The position numbers were made by a program, and so were the translations under genes. A DNA stretch of 64,000 nt. Source: Neoarius graeffei. Lineage: Eukaryota; Chordata; Actinopteri; Siluriformes; Ariidae. Positions 43,001-53,080 of this stretch are shown piece after piece. Each line of letters opens with the position of its first letter. Position 1 is the stretch's first letter. The notes beneath the pieces were generated by a model. The model saw nothing but the letters and a program-made list of their open reading frames with translations, did no database searches and was not told the DNA's origin. The stretch is from NCBI RefSeq assembly GCF_027579695.1, contig NC_083587.1:37381732-37445731 (forward strand), in the 5' to 3' direction.

Positions 43001-46000
43001 GGTGTAGTATGTAGTGCCTTAGGCTACATCCACACGACAATGGCAACAATATTTTATTTTTTATTTTTTTAAATATCGCGTCCACATGGGCAACGGATCG
43101 GTAAAATATCAGGTTCGTATGGCAACGCAACGCTTGCTGAAAATGATGCAATACACATGCCACACCTCTACATGCGCTGTAAGACAGTCCCATCGAAGAC
43201 ACCAGAACAATAGAAGTAGACGCATGCGCATAAACCCCTTCTTCTGTAGCATCAGCCACAAAGTTTTGATTATTAATCAGTAGCGTAAAACGAAAGACAC
43301 GGAAAGAGGAATGAATGGGGGTAGATGGAAGCCGGTACGCCAACATTCTGATATCCTCCAGAATTCTTTAATGGTCCGGAATAAATTGAATGCTACACGT
43401 TGATGGATTACTTTGTTCTACGCCCTTTTTGAGGAATGTATTGTCGGACTTAAACCAACATCTGAAGAGGTGAGATTGCTCCTTTTTTTTTTTTTTTTCT
43501 ATTTTTGCTGGTGGGATTGTTTTTGTTTTTGGAAAGCGCACGGGCGGTGCACGGTTTGGTACTGCTTCCGCAGTGTTTGGACTAAAGACTCTGCCCTAAG
43601 GGCTATTCTCTCTCTCTCTCTCTCTCTCTCACACTTTGCACCATTACACAATAAATATTCACAGTGAAAATATTTTGTAAGCGTGTTTCATGAACCAAGT
43701 TATAGGATTTGTTGACAACTCGCATCGAGTTCGTTACACTTCTACCCGGCGTGAAGCACTGACAGTCATGTAGTTGTGACGTCATCGTAAACAAATCCGT
43801 TCTACTCATCCAGACGACTTCGCAACGGCGCCGTTGCCAGATTTTTTCACTCTGGAACCCGTTCTCAAAAGATTTTGTTTTGGGGCACCCAAAACGCCGG
43901 TGCCGTGTGGACGCCAGGCCGAAACGATAAACAATTTTATCAGATTCACCTGAATCCGTTGCCGTGTGGACAGGGCCTTAGTCAGTACAATATTGTATGG
44001 AGAGAGAGTTTTTGTTAATTGCTTTAATAGAGAGAAATGAACAAATGTATGATTTTTATTTTATTTATTAATTTTTTTTGGCCAAAGTTTCAGCTATGCA
44101 CTGTAGTGTTCTTGCTTCACACCACGCTTAAAATATTATTTGGGTCTGGCTAGCATGTTTTGTGTTGGCATGTTTAAAGCATGCAGTGACTTTGTAGTAC
44201 ACAGGAAAAATTTTATGACCACCTTGTTAGATGTATCGTGTACAGGTTCATGAGCGTCCACGTTTCATAGTTTACCGTGTTCCTGATTCTGAAAAGATTA
44301 TCTGTTCTGCTAGTGCACTTAATCGTCCAAGGAAGACATGTTCTAGCATAAGACAGATGGCGCCTTAGCCGATGTGTGTGGTATAGGAGGTGATGGGATT
44401 TGAAAGCACACACGAGTTATATCACTGAAATGTCGCACCACCATGAAAATGTTTATTTTGCAAAAGTCGGTAAGGAGTAGGGTGGGGTTTTTTGTTTTTT
44501 CTTCCCATCTCCCCCTGGTTGTTCTACTTACTTCTCTACTAAGCAATTAAGACTAAAAGGAATCTGCTTCTTTTGCTCACTCAAGCCGTTGATTTGTATA
44601 ACTCTGGATTTCTATAGCTGGATAGAAAATGTCCCTAAAAACATATTGCCTTTTTCTTATTATTCTTTCATCCAGGCCAAACCTAGTTATTTAAGTCACT
44701 TTAGCACAGTGTTTCGCAAAGTGAGGTCCGCGAGAGACCTCAAGTGGTCCGCGAGGTGATCTACAAATGTAGTCAGCGTTTTCAAGATAAGCTAGCATAT
44801 GCTTTGTAACATTATTAGAAAGTTAAATTTATCCAATCTTGTTTTTAACGGCAATAAAACGGGCCTGTAATTTCATTATTATTATTTAAAAAGCGTTCTG
44901 CATCTGAATTTGCACCACATAAAACTTGTAGTGTGCACGTGCTCTTATTCCGCCTCTCGTCTCTAGGCAACAGTCACCTCACAAATCTCTGCCTCACAGG
45001 CAGGCAGACCTGAAAACAAGCAAATGAAAATTCTGAACATATAGGCTAATCCTAACTAGCTCGTGTTCATGGCGATATTTATTTATTTATTTATTTATTT
45101 TTAATTTACTGAAAGTGAAAACTAAAAAGCGAAACCGAGTCAATGTGGCCCCCAATCTCAGATTAAAGCTGTCCAGCTTGGAACCAGATATTAAAATCAT
45201 TGATGCTTAGTATGCATCAGCACCACTCCTCCCATTAAGAAAAAAGAGTCAGTTTTGAGCAGAAGACAAGTAAGTGTAATCTGTTAAATCTAAAATTTTT
45301 GTTCATTTCAGTTCATTCATGTTCCTCCTAATTTTGAACAATTTTGAACTATTGATATGAAATGTTCTGATTAACTGTTTGCTGAATTTTAAACCTCCAT
45401 ACTTTTGCCTTTAAAAACCACGGAGGATATGGCATGGATAGGCCTTTAATGTATTTAGTTAACCATAATTTTTTCAATTAAAAACACCTAATAGTACACA
45501 TCTCTGTATGGTGTGGGGGGCAGGTGTTGACAGGTGGTCCCTGAAATTTTTTTTTTTTTTTGGGACAAAGTGGTCCTTAGTCTGAAAAAGTTTGAGAAAC
45601 ACTGCTTTAGCACATCATTACTAATTAGCTCATTTGTGCATGTGGATGATATGATGAATGTGACACATTGTCCTTGCCTTCTACAGTGCTCTGCGGTGTT
45701 GGTGTCAGTTACAGCCATCAATGAGCTCTGAGCCAATCACACAGCTGCTCCAGAAAGTAGAGGAACATGAAGAATGCCTATTTGAGGCCATGCGCAAAGC
45801 TCAGGAGCTTCCTCTTCCCAGTGTATCAGAGCTTGTTGGAGATATGGATGACCTGGGTGTAGGTCAGAGTGATTGTGGAGACTCTGACCGCTGCAGAAAT
45901 TACGAAGATGGCGAACGTTGCCGGGAAGGACCGAGTGACTGCTGTGGACATGATAAGGACATTAGTGAGAATTCAGCTGGGATTCATGCTGAGAGTTTGT

Positions 46001-46119
46001 TTGTGAAGGGTGAGAGTCTGGAGCAGTTACTTCAAAGGTGTATGGCACTTGTGACTGAAATGGGACTGCCTGATGAGCTGAGGCTCCATATTCAACAGCT
46101 CAGACCCACATGTATTTGA
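36211..46119 (+). CDS. YAE1: YAE1, Fe-S assembly adaptor, three exons
   Basis: YAE1 pairs with LTO1 in the cytosol and recruits ABCE1 to the CIA targeting complex for Fe-S cluster insertion, supporting ribosome recycling. Exons: 36211-36321, 42276-42397, 45687-46119, with GT-AG introns in matching phases (0, then 2), giving 221 residues. Exon 1 starts MSWV, as in mammalian YAE1, and has an acidic stretch. Exon 2 carries the deca-GX3 motif, Gly at residues 39, 43, 47, 55, 59 and 63 (DGFRDGIDAGKEASLQQGFN onward). Exon 3 matches the family with SALRCWCQLQ and ends near GLPDELRLHIQQL. The gene looks intact. Both introns hold transposons. Length and C-terminus fit the family. Confidence 0.95.
36322..36772. 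other. YAE1 intron 1, start
   Basis: Intronic sequence with an (AAT)n run at about 36390-36409; nothing else recognised. Confidence 0.7.
36773..38130. mobile_element. hAT-like non-autonomous element in YAE1 intron 1
   Basis: The ends TAGGGCTGTAACGATACACC (36773) and TTGCATATTGTTACAGCCCTA (38130) are inverted, with repeated CGATTCGAT / ATCGCGAT motifs inside. The ends look like a common fish hAT family, but the flanking 8-mers (TGACATAA and ATGTGTAT) do not match, so the duplication is lost or the family is different. It contains a second element at 37209-37598. No transposase. Confidence 0.7.
37209..37598. mobile_element. small DNA element (MITE) inside the hAT-like element
   Basis: Inverted ends share GTTTACATTAGACCGTATC and its inverse GATACGGTCTAATGTAAAC (about 37213-37233 and 37572-37590). 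About 390 bases, GC-richer than the surroundings, no coding match. Superfamily unclear. Confidence 0.72.
38131..38779. other. YAE1 intron 1, unassigned
   Basis: A/T-rich. The motif CTCGGAGAGGACTTTTTTT followed by GACA occurs twice (about 38190 and 38366), a short direct repeat with no other support. Confidence 0.5.
39076..39536 (+). mobile_element. RTE-type LINE fragment
   Basis: The plus-strand twin of the copy at 26186-26773: VPAKVKGKMYKTVVRPAVMY, then frameshifts, LRWYGHILRRDAEH and an RGRPKRRYMD-like run in another frame. ATTTATTTCCATTT flanks it (about 39060-39073 and 39541-39554). It is shorter and more damaged than the 26-kb copy. Confidence 0.85.
39746..39958. mobile_element. small inverted-repeat element
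   Basis: ATCATACACCTCTAGGTTTA-like left end and AAACCTAGAGGTGGATGAT right end with A/T homopolymers just inside both. About 213 bases, no coding. Confidence 0.6.
39967..40029. repeat. (GT)n-(AT)n microsatellite
   Basis: A short GT run followed by about 26 AT units. Confidence 0.95.
40805..41808. mobile_element. non-autonomous DNA element, CAGACCCTCCAGGATTTCG ends
   Basis: The left end CAGACCCTCCAGGATTTCGC and the right end CACGAAATCCTGGGGGGACTG are inverted. Near the right end a 50-base unit CGCAACTTTCACTTCCTCC...GCAACAAAAACCTAAA is repeated twice and partly a third time. No transposase; the hAT-like guess rests only on the CAG terminus. Confidence 0.7.
42398..43021. other. YAE1 intron 2, start
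   Basis: Poly-T tracts (42900-42964) and a block at 42575-42715 resembling a worn Tc1-type end (GTGCAAAAGCATTCAACCCC). No gene. Confidence 0.5.
43022..43977. mobile_element. Harbinger-like non-autonomous element in YAE1 intron 2
   Basis: The ends GGCTACATCCACACGACAAT and the inverse ...GTTGCCGTGTGGACAGGGCC lie next to TTA at 43019-43021 and 43978-43980, the Harbinger-type 3-base duplication. 956 bases with (CT)n at about 43610-43632; no transposase. Confidence 0.72.
43978..44698. other. YAE1 intron 2, middle
   Basis: A/T-rich intronic sequence; no repeat family or coding pattern recognised. Confidence 0.5.
44707..45604 (+). mobile_element. hAT deletion derivative in YAE1 intron 2
   Basis: The ends CAGTGTTTCGCAAAG (44707) and GTTTGAGAAACACTG (ending 45604) have a perfect 8-base duplication CTTTAGCA (44699-44706; 45605-45612). 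A plus-strand remnant at about 45117-45208 (KKRNRVNVAPNLRLKLSSLE, then PDIKIID) is the C-terminus of a hAT transposase; the rest is deleted. It ends 82 bases before YAE1 exon 3. Confidence 0.92.
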
Positions 46120-46196
46120 CTTGAATTTATTATAATACAAGTGAGCCTCAGTTTCATGACCTTATGTTTCTGTTAGACTTTTACACACACCGTCTA

Positions 46197-46221
46197 AATA
46201 AATTATTTCCAGAAAAATAAA
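46197..46221 (+). terminator. YAE1: YAE1 poly(A) signals
   Basis: Two AATAAA hexamers, 46197-46202 and 46216-46221, lie 78-102 bases after the YAE1 stop codon, giving a short 3' UTR. The cleavage site is inferred. Confidence 0.75.
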
Positions 46222-46863
46222 TTCCCTATGTAGTGTTTTGTGTCCCAAAAAAAGACAGACATACAATTTGGAAAGCCATATGAAAAGATGCATAAAGCAA
46301 ACTGTTCTACATTTGAGTGTTAAGATGTTAAATGTACCTTCTGTTTCATAAAGAACATTTTTAGAAACCCGATTTTTTTTATTCACTGATCATAAAATAA
46401 CCTTTTGCACAGACATAGCGTCTATGTCCAAAACTGTATACTGTATGTTGGGATTAAAATGCAACAGGGTGTGCTGTTATAGGAAAATAATCAGTGCCTG
46501 GGTGGTGTGCTGTAGCTCAATGCAAAACTCAAGTACACATTTGATTCCTATTTATACCATAGCGTTTTGCCAACAATAACCTTTTGTTTGTTAAGAATAG
46601 CCCATTATAATTTCTTACATTTAATTTTTTAATGCTGTAGAACTGTAAAACAAGTTAGTTCCTCTTATCATTTGCATTATAACAGCTATAAACTGTCATT
46701 CTCTCACCAGCCTCTTGTTTTCCTCTCACACAAAATAAATTATTGGCACTATAATGAGCACATTGTCTCCAAGACGGCAACGTGCACAAATGCAGCGGCC
46801 CAGAGCTCCCTACGTAGAGACCCCCCCCCCCCCCCCCCTTTATTTACACAATCCTTCATTCTA
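46222..46863. other. intergenic, no feature
   Basis: A/T-rich, with a poly-C tract at about 46822-46838. Confidence 0.5.
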
Positions 46864-47223
46864 CAGGGTGTCCCAAAAGTCTCCATACATGGGCTAAATT
46901 AAGAATTTTTAGCAAAATATAACTTTATTTACAAAGCATCCTCTGCATTTTGCATGACTGCCATTTCATCTCTCCCACTTGTGATGAACTCGTATTAACA
47001 CACCTGATTATGCATGCAATAACATTGTGAATGTGCTCCTTTAGAGTTTTGTGATGTAGCCATGAGAATTATTTCAATACATTCTTCTTTTGTCAAAAGC
47101 ATTTTAAAACACTATCTGGGGGGAAAAAAAATCTATCCATAAAATAAACTAAGAATGAAAATTTTGGGAGACATTTTGCTAAAAAATTAATTTCCACTAT
47201 ATATGGAGACTTCTGTGACACTC
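46864..47223 (-). mobile_element. mariner-type deletion derivative
   Basis: The ends CAGGGTGTCCCAAAAGTCTCC and the inverse GGAGACTTCTGTGACACTC (ending 47223) are next to TA. A minus-strand reading at 46940-47040 is like the end of a mariner transposase with stops. 360 bases. Confidence 0.78.
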
Positions 47224-47339
47224 TATATCTTTTGTCTTTACTATGATGGCATCCACTGGCTTGTTCCAAATGTTCTCATTGTACGGTATTTGAAATTTTG
47301 TAAAGACAAACTGAGCATTATTATTTTATTTTTATTTTT

Positions 47340-47820
47340 GGATTCCAGACCAGGTTGGCCTCGCTGGTAATAAGCAGGCAAATAATGCAGTCACTAAAGA
47401 GGTCGCTGAATATAAAATCCCATCCTTAGACCTCAGATCTATGCTGGCATCTTATTTTTTTAAGGAAGTAGCAGACTGAAAGGGATGAATGTCTTGAAAA
47501 CAAATTGTATGAAATCAACCCTGCAGTAATAAGACACTTATTCTTAGTTCGAACCAGGCATGATCAAGTGGTGTGTATTCAAGGCTCACCTATGTTTGTT
47601 TGTTTTTTTAAATTAAAGGGTGAAGAACCACCATCATGCCATTTCTGTAGGATATCTCTGATTTTCAAGCATATTTTACTTTATTGTCCACAGGGGCACA
47701 GTTTTATTCCCAAAGTACTTTGGATGATTGTTTTTAACAAGGTGTCGCCACAAAAAGTTTTAGAATTATCACGTGTGTATCTGAAGCATCTCATGTATGT
47801 ATGTATGTATGTATGTAACT
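47340..47820 (+). mobile_element. I/Nimb-type LINE C-terminal fragment
   Basis: The + strand reads in shifted frames: AGNKQANNAVTKEV (RNase H end), LDLRSMLASYFFKEV, MYEINPAVIRH, then LKGEEPPSCHFC...KHILLYC, a conserved Cys/His region of I-group LINE C-termini. A (TATG)n run at 47793-47818 closes it. Heavily damaged. Confidence 0.7.
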
Positions 47821-47855
47821 ATTTGTTTTAATTATTTATTTATTAAGACATTTTA

Positions 47856-48826
47856 TAACCCCATTTCCAGAAAAGTTGGGATATTTTGCAAAACGCAACA
47901 CACTCGGAAAAGTTGAGACAGAGGCAAAACAAGACTGAAAAGTTGATTGGATATTCAAGTAACACCATTTTGGAAGATTCCATAATAAGCAGGTTCATTG
48001 GTATCATGATTGAGTATAAAAGGAGCATGCATAAAAAGGCTTGGTCTTTGCAAGCAAGGATGGGGCGTGGCTCACCGCTTTGTGCCAAAATTTGTGAGAG
48101 AATTGTTCGTCATTTCAAAAACATTTCTCAATGCAAGATTTTTAGTCTTTCAAAATCTACAGTACATAATATTTTGAAAAGATTCAGGGAATTCTGAGAC
48201 ATCTCCGTGTGTCAAGGGCAAGGTTAGAAACCACTGTTGAGTGTGCGTGAACTTCGAACCCTCAGGCGGCTCTGCCTGAGAAACTGTCATGCTAACGTGA
48301 CACATATAGCCACATGGGCTCGGGAGGCCTCATTCTGCATGGGCTCCAACAGCTTGGCTTTGTAGACACAGAGTGCGTGTGCTTGACTGGCCTGCCGCCA
48401 GTCCAGCTCTGTCTCCTATTGAGAATGTATGTGGCATCATGAAGAGGAGAATCAGACAACAGTGACCACGGGCTGTTGAGTAGCTGAATTCTTGTATCAA
48501 TCAAGAATGGACAAAAATTCCAATTGCAAAACTGCAACAATTAGTATCCTCTGATCCCATGTGATTAAAAAGTGTTATTAAAGGAAAGGTGATGTAACAC
48601 AATGGTAATAATGCCTCTGTCCCAACTTTTTTTGAGTATGTTGCAGGCATCAAATTCTAACTTCATTTTTATTCACAAAATACAGTTGAGTTGGTCAGTA
48701 AAGCTATTGAAAATCTTTTCTTTGAACTTTTGTCAGTTAAATAAAGGTTCACACAAATGAATTAAATTACATTTTTGTTTTTAATGCATTTTGGAAAAAA
48801 TCCCAACTTTTCTGGAAATGGGGTTG
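47856..48826 (+). mobile_element. Tc1 deletion derivative, AACCCC-end family
   Basis: Inverted ends (AACCCCATTTCCAGAAAAGT; ...TTTTCTGGAAATGGGGTT) lie beside TA (47854-47855; 48827-48828). The transposase N-terminus starts at ATG 48061 (MGRGSPLCAKICERIVRHFK); about 600 bases holding most of the catalytic core are deleted near 48331, and the C-terminal SPIENV-like region resumes at about 48395. Related to 21477-23079. Confidence 0.9.
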
Positions 48827-49185
48827 TAGAAATGCTCTTGCCAGCCTTAGGTGCTGACATAGCATTAAAAAAAAAAAAATTTATATATATTTTAAATAAC
48901 TCTCTCACCCCATCGTATGGTGCCTTAGTCTTACCATGCAACGCTACCTTATTATTGCTGCTGGAACTACTGACATAAAATTAATCCACACTTCCTGATC
49001 AATTAAAACTGAGCATTCTGTAGTGCAGTGGTACAAATTATTACATAATGTACAACATCTTCAGAAAAGGACCATTGCTCACTAGGCAATATACTGCATG
49101 CTACATTGTTTGTATGAGTTGTTAAGAGGCTCAAAGAGAAGACATTTGTTTGAGCGTACAACAAGCCACAGCAGTATAAATGAGC
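48827..49185. other. intergenic, no feature
   Basis: A/T-rich; an A-run at 48869-48881. Nothing recognised. Confidence 0.5.
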
Positions 49186-49197
49186 TGTTTACTTATT

Positions 49198-49899
49198 CCA
49201 TCCATTATCTGTAGCTGCTTGTCCTGTTCTACAGGGTTGCAGGCAAGCTGGAGCTCAACTATGGGCAAGAGGCGGGTACACCCTGGACAAGTCGCCAGGT
49301 CATCGCAGGGCTGACACATAGAGACAAACAACCATTCACACCTATGGTCAATTTAGAGCCACCAATTAGCCTAACCTGCATGTCTTTGGGGGAAACCGGA
49401 GCACCCGGAGGAAACCCACGCGGACACCATGCAAACTCCACACAGAAGGGCCCTCGTCGGCTGCTGGGCTCGAACCCACGACCTTCTTGCTGTGAGGCGA
49501 GAGTGCTAACCACTACACCACCATGTTGCCTGCTGTTTACTTATTCTTAATCCATCCATCCATTATCTGTAGCTGCTTATCCTGTTCTACAGGGTTGCAG
49601 GCAAGCTGGAGCCTATCCCAGCTGACTATGGGCGAGAGGCGGGGTACACCCTGGACAAGTCGCCAGGTCATTGCAGGGCTGACACAGACACAAACAACCA
49701 TTCACACCTACAGTCAATGTAGAGCCACCAATTAACCTAACCTGCATGTCTTTGGGGGAAACCAGAGCACCCGGAGGAAACCCACACAGACACCATGCAA
49801 ACTCCACACAGAAGGGCCCTCGTCGGCTGCTGGGCTCGAACCCAGGACCCTCTTGCTGTGAGGCAACAGTGTTAACCACTACACCACCATTCCGCCCGT
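49198..49899 (-). repeat. two SINE copies in tandem
   Basis: Copies 49198-49533 and 49546-49899 belong to the tRNA-derived SINE family. The 12-mer TGTTTACTTATT lies before, between and after them (49186, 49534, 49900), the same architecture as the triplet at 16296-17439. The two copies differ at many positions, so the duplication is older or the copies inserted separately. Confidence 0.88.
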
Positions 49900-49994
49900 T
49901 GTTTACTTATTTTTATTGTTTCGTTTTAATTTATCATTGTGGGTTTCCCCCCCCCCAGTTTTATCTGTTACAGGTATTCAGCATTTTATTTTAT

Positions 49995-50306
49995 GGGGCT
50001 GCACGGTCACCTCACAGCAAGAAGGTTCTGGGTTTGAGCCCAGCGGCCGGCAGGGGCCTTTCTGTGCGGGGTTTGCATGTTCTCTCCGTGTCTACGTGGG
50101 TTTCCCCACAGTCCGAAGACATGCAGTTAGGGTTAATGTGGGACGGCCTTGGGCTGAGGTGCCCTTGAGCGAGGCACCGAACTCCCAACTGCTCCCCGGG
50201 CACTGTTAGCATGGCTGCCCACTGCTCTGGGTGTGTGTGTGTGTGTTCACTGCTTCAGATGGGTTAAATGCAGAGAGGAAATTTCACAAGTGTGTGATGT
50301 TGTGCC
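49995..50306 (+). mobile_element. tRNA-derived SINE, long-tail subtype
   Basis: Head GGGGCTGCACGGTCACCTCACAG, body with GGGTTTGAGCCCAGCGGCC, tail GGGCTGAGGTGCCCTTGAGC to CAGATGGGTTAAATGCAGAG. Same subfamily as 25235-25550. Followed by (CTTT)n. Confidence 0.88.
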
Positions 50307-50307
50307 T

Positions 50308-50355
<48 letters not shown>

Positions 50356-50357
50356 TC
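50307..50357. repeat. (CTTT)n microsatellite at SINE 3' end
   Basis: About 12 units, likely grown from the SINE tail. Confidence 0.95.
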
Positions 50358-50440
50358 ATTCATTCTAGTAATTTTACTGTGTATCCATGTTTAAATTTAT
50401 ACCTTGTGTTAGTTTTTACTTCTGTGTAAGGCTGCTTTAA

Positions 50441-51079
50441 AGTGCCATTCCACCATTGGATGTATTCTTTGGCATAAAATACAATATATTTTATGACAAC
50501 ATGACTAGACAGAGAAATCTTTTAGCTTCAAAATGATATATCAAACAATGTTTTGACAATGACAAGTATATTAATTTTGCGACCAAAGTCACCTACCCTT
50601 TTAATTTCCGCGCGGTAGTGAAACGTGATGTCATCGGCAGGTTCCCCTTCTTGTGTACCACGTCACGTGTGACGTGGCACAGATTATCAGCAATGGCGGA
50701 TAGAACGCGATTTCCACTTGTCGATTGCTGTGCCGATATTCACCATCGACCGTCTCCTTTGGGCATCACTTGCTATTTTCCTTCGCTTCTTTTCCGAAGC
50801 TGACAATCGCATTCTATCCGCCATTGCTGATAATCTGTGCCACGTCACACGTGACGTGGTACACAAGAAGGGGAACCTGCCAGTGACATCACGTTTCACT
50901 ACCGCGCGGAAATTAAAAGGGTAGGTGACTTTGGTCGCAAAATTAATATACTTGTCGTTGTCAAAAAATTATGTTTGATATATCATTTTGAAGCTAAAAG
51001 ATTTCTCTGTCTAGTCATGTTGTCATAAAATATATTGTATTTTATGCCAAAAAAATACATCCAATGGTGGAATGGCACT
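50441..51079. mobile_element. 639-base palindromic TTAA-flanked element
   Basis: Starts AGTGCCATTCCACCATTGGA and ends with its inverse; TTAA lies at 50437-50440 and 51080-51083. The inverted arms are about 270 bases each with only a few mismatches, including CCACGTCACGTGTGACGTGG copies in both. The 100-base centre carries a short coding exon. TTAA targets are used by piggyBac and Kolobok elements; which applies is not decidable here. Confidence 0.9.
50687..50824 (-). CDS. small basic first-exon-like frame in the palindrome centre
   Basis: From ATG 50824: MADRMRLSASEKKRRKIASD followed by AQRRRSMVNIGTAIDKWKSR. From memory, fish genomes have many uncharacterised proteins beginning with a similar SASE-KRRK...VNIG.A...W block. 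Each palindrome arm holds a copy of the CCGCCATTGCTGATAAT start region, so an ATG faces outward on both strands (50693 on +), but only the minus strand continues into the recognisable block. It could be a captured promoter plus exon; function unknown. Confidence 0.5.
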   Translation of the reverse strand: MADRMRLSASEKKRRKIASDAQRRRSMVNIGTAIDKWKSRSIRHC

Positions 51080-51083
51080 TTAA

Positions 51084-52720
51084 GACCATTTCAACCGTGA
51101 AAGGCGCTGCACAGATAAACTTTACTACCATGGGGATTGGGACGCGACCCAAGGCTGAAGTCTCCTAGTCTTACAGTTGCGCAAGACCATTTATTAAAAC
51201 CCTTCCTCTGTTAAAAGCTTTGGGAATCATGTTTCCGTCCCGTCTTCCATTTATAGCACGAACACACTGGCCTGAGACATTATAATGGACAAGGTAGTTT
51301 TAAAGTAAGTATTTACTTTTTTAAAGTATATAAGAAGTTCACGAGTGGGCGTGAGCCAAGAGGAAAAGCGAAACTACAGTAAAAGTCAAACTTCCTGCTT
51401 GATGGTGTCTCAACAAATGTCAAGCAAAGGCTGTAACAATTAGGTAGGTAAAAGGGAAGTGCGCAGTTAATATACTACCATGAATAGATGCACGGGTTTT
51501 TTGTGTGTGCGTGTGTATATATAAAGATAAAAGAAAGAACTGCTTGTAATTTTGGTTAGCGTTAGTAATTTAATGCATGTCGCAGGTTTAGAATGTGAGC
51601 TGCCGGAAATCAGGAGCACATGTCGCGCTTTTGGTAAACAACCTGACTGAAATGTATTTCAAAGAATATTTCATTTTAAATCCGTCGTGTCGTAAAAATG
51701 TCGTGCGCGTATGCGTTGTGAACAGTTGTTTCATTGTTCAGGGTTTAGCACAGAGTGGTACTTTTATATCGCTGAGCCCAGGACGCTTTTATTCAAGCTA
51801 GTGAGGCGAAGTGAAATCACACCAGACACCTGTTAACTGAAAGTTCAGCAGCTGAGGAACAAGTGCAGAAAGTTCGAGAAACATGTTAAAACACCAGGGT
51901 TGGAGAAAGTTCAGTAAACAGATGCGTTGCAGGTCAAACTAGACAAAGGTAGAAGAGGTCATGCTCGAGCAGTGATTATGCAGAAATCTGGACAAACTTC
52001 TGCTCTGGAGTTTTTTTTTTTTTAAAGTATAAAAGCGTCACAGAGCTCTACAGAGACCCGTATTAGCTTCCATATTCCACATAGTGCGAATGCCACAGTG
52101 AAAGCACAAACCCTACTGACCCAATTCTGGAGCTGCAACTCCAGTTACTTGTTCCTTCCTTCCTTCGTGTTGTGATTCATGTTCAATGTCATGTTTTTGA
52201 CAATATTTCAAAGCTTCCTTCTTGTACAGGTAGCAACATGGTTGAGATTTCTTTATCTTCCTTCAACCTGTTTTCATTCTCATTGATCTTTAATAGCCAT
52301 TTTATTCTGGTAAATGTTATTGTGGATCTCAAACCCGCCCTGGGAACACTGTATGAGGCAGGGTTCTCGACTTTTCAGAAATAAAAAGGTGGTGGTGGGG
52401 TTTGGGGGCCGCCTAGGCCCCCCAACAGGATCCAGGGGCGGAGCTGTGGTGGGGGACTTCCTGAAGCTGACGGACTTTTTTTGACAGTGAAACTGGCCGA
52501 TAAACAGATAGGAAATGCTAAATCTTTATTAAAAATCATTTTACAACAAATGAACATATTCTTACTGTACATATCATCTTCGTCAATATGAGACTCATTT
52601 GACATTTCAGTTGAGACTGATGCGCCTGTTGCACATCCCTGAATTATTTTTTTTTTTTTGTGTGTGTGTGAGAAAAACTTCCATGCATAAACAAAATACC
52701 CAATTACAATAAATACATAC
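51084..52720. other. no supported gene
   Basis: Mixed sequence; short frames such as 51595-51801 look like chance. A block at 52360-52500 (GGTGGTGGTGGGGTTTGGGGG...) is GC-rich and may be an unrecognised repeat. Confidence 0.45.
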
Positions 52721-52721
52721 A

Positions 52722-53072
52722 TCCATTATCTGTAGCAGCTTATCCTGTACAGGGTTGCAAGCAAGCTGGAGCCTATCCCAGCTGACTACGGGTGAGAGGC
52801 ATGGTACACCCTGGACAAGTCGCCAGGTCATCGCAGGGCTAACACAGAGACAAACAACCATTCACACTCACGCTCGATTTAGAGCCACCAGTGAACCTAA
52901 CCTGCATGTCTTTGGAGTGTGGGGGAAACCGGAGCACCCGGAGGAAACCCATGCAGACACTAGGAGAGCATGCAAACTCCACACAGAAAGGCCTTCGTTG
53001 GCCACTGGGCTTGAACCCAGGACCTTCTTGCTGTGAGGCGACAGTGCTAACCACTACACCACCATGCCGCCC
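52722..53072 (-). mobile_element. tRNA-derived SINE
   Basis: Head at right (GGCGGCATGGTGGTGTAGTG on the minus strand), tail CAGATAATGGATG at left. Standard family body. It directly abuts the Tc1 that starts at 53081. Confidence 0.88.
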
Positions 53073-53080
53073 ATTTTATA

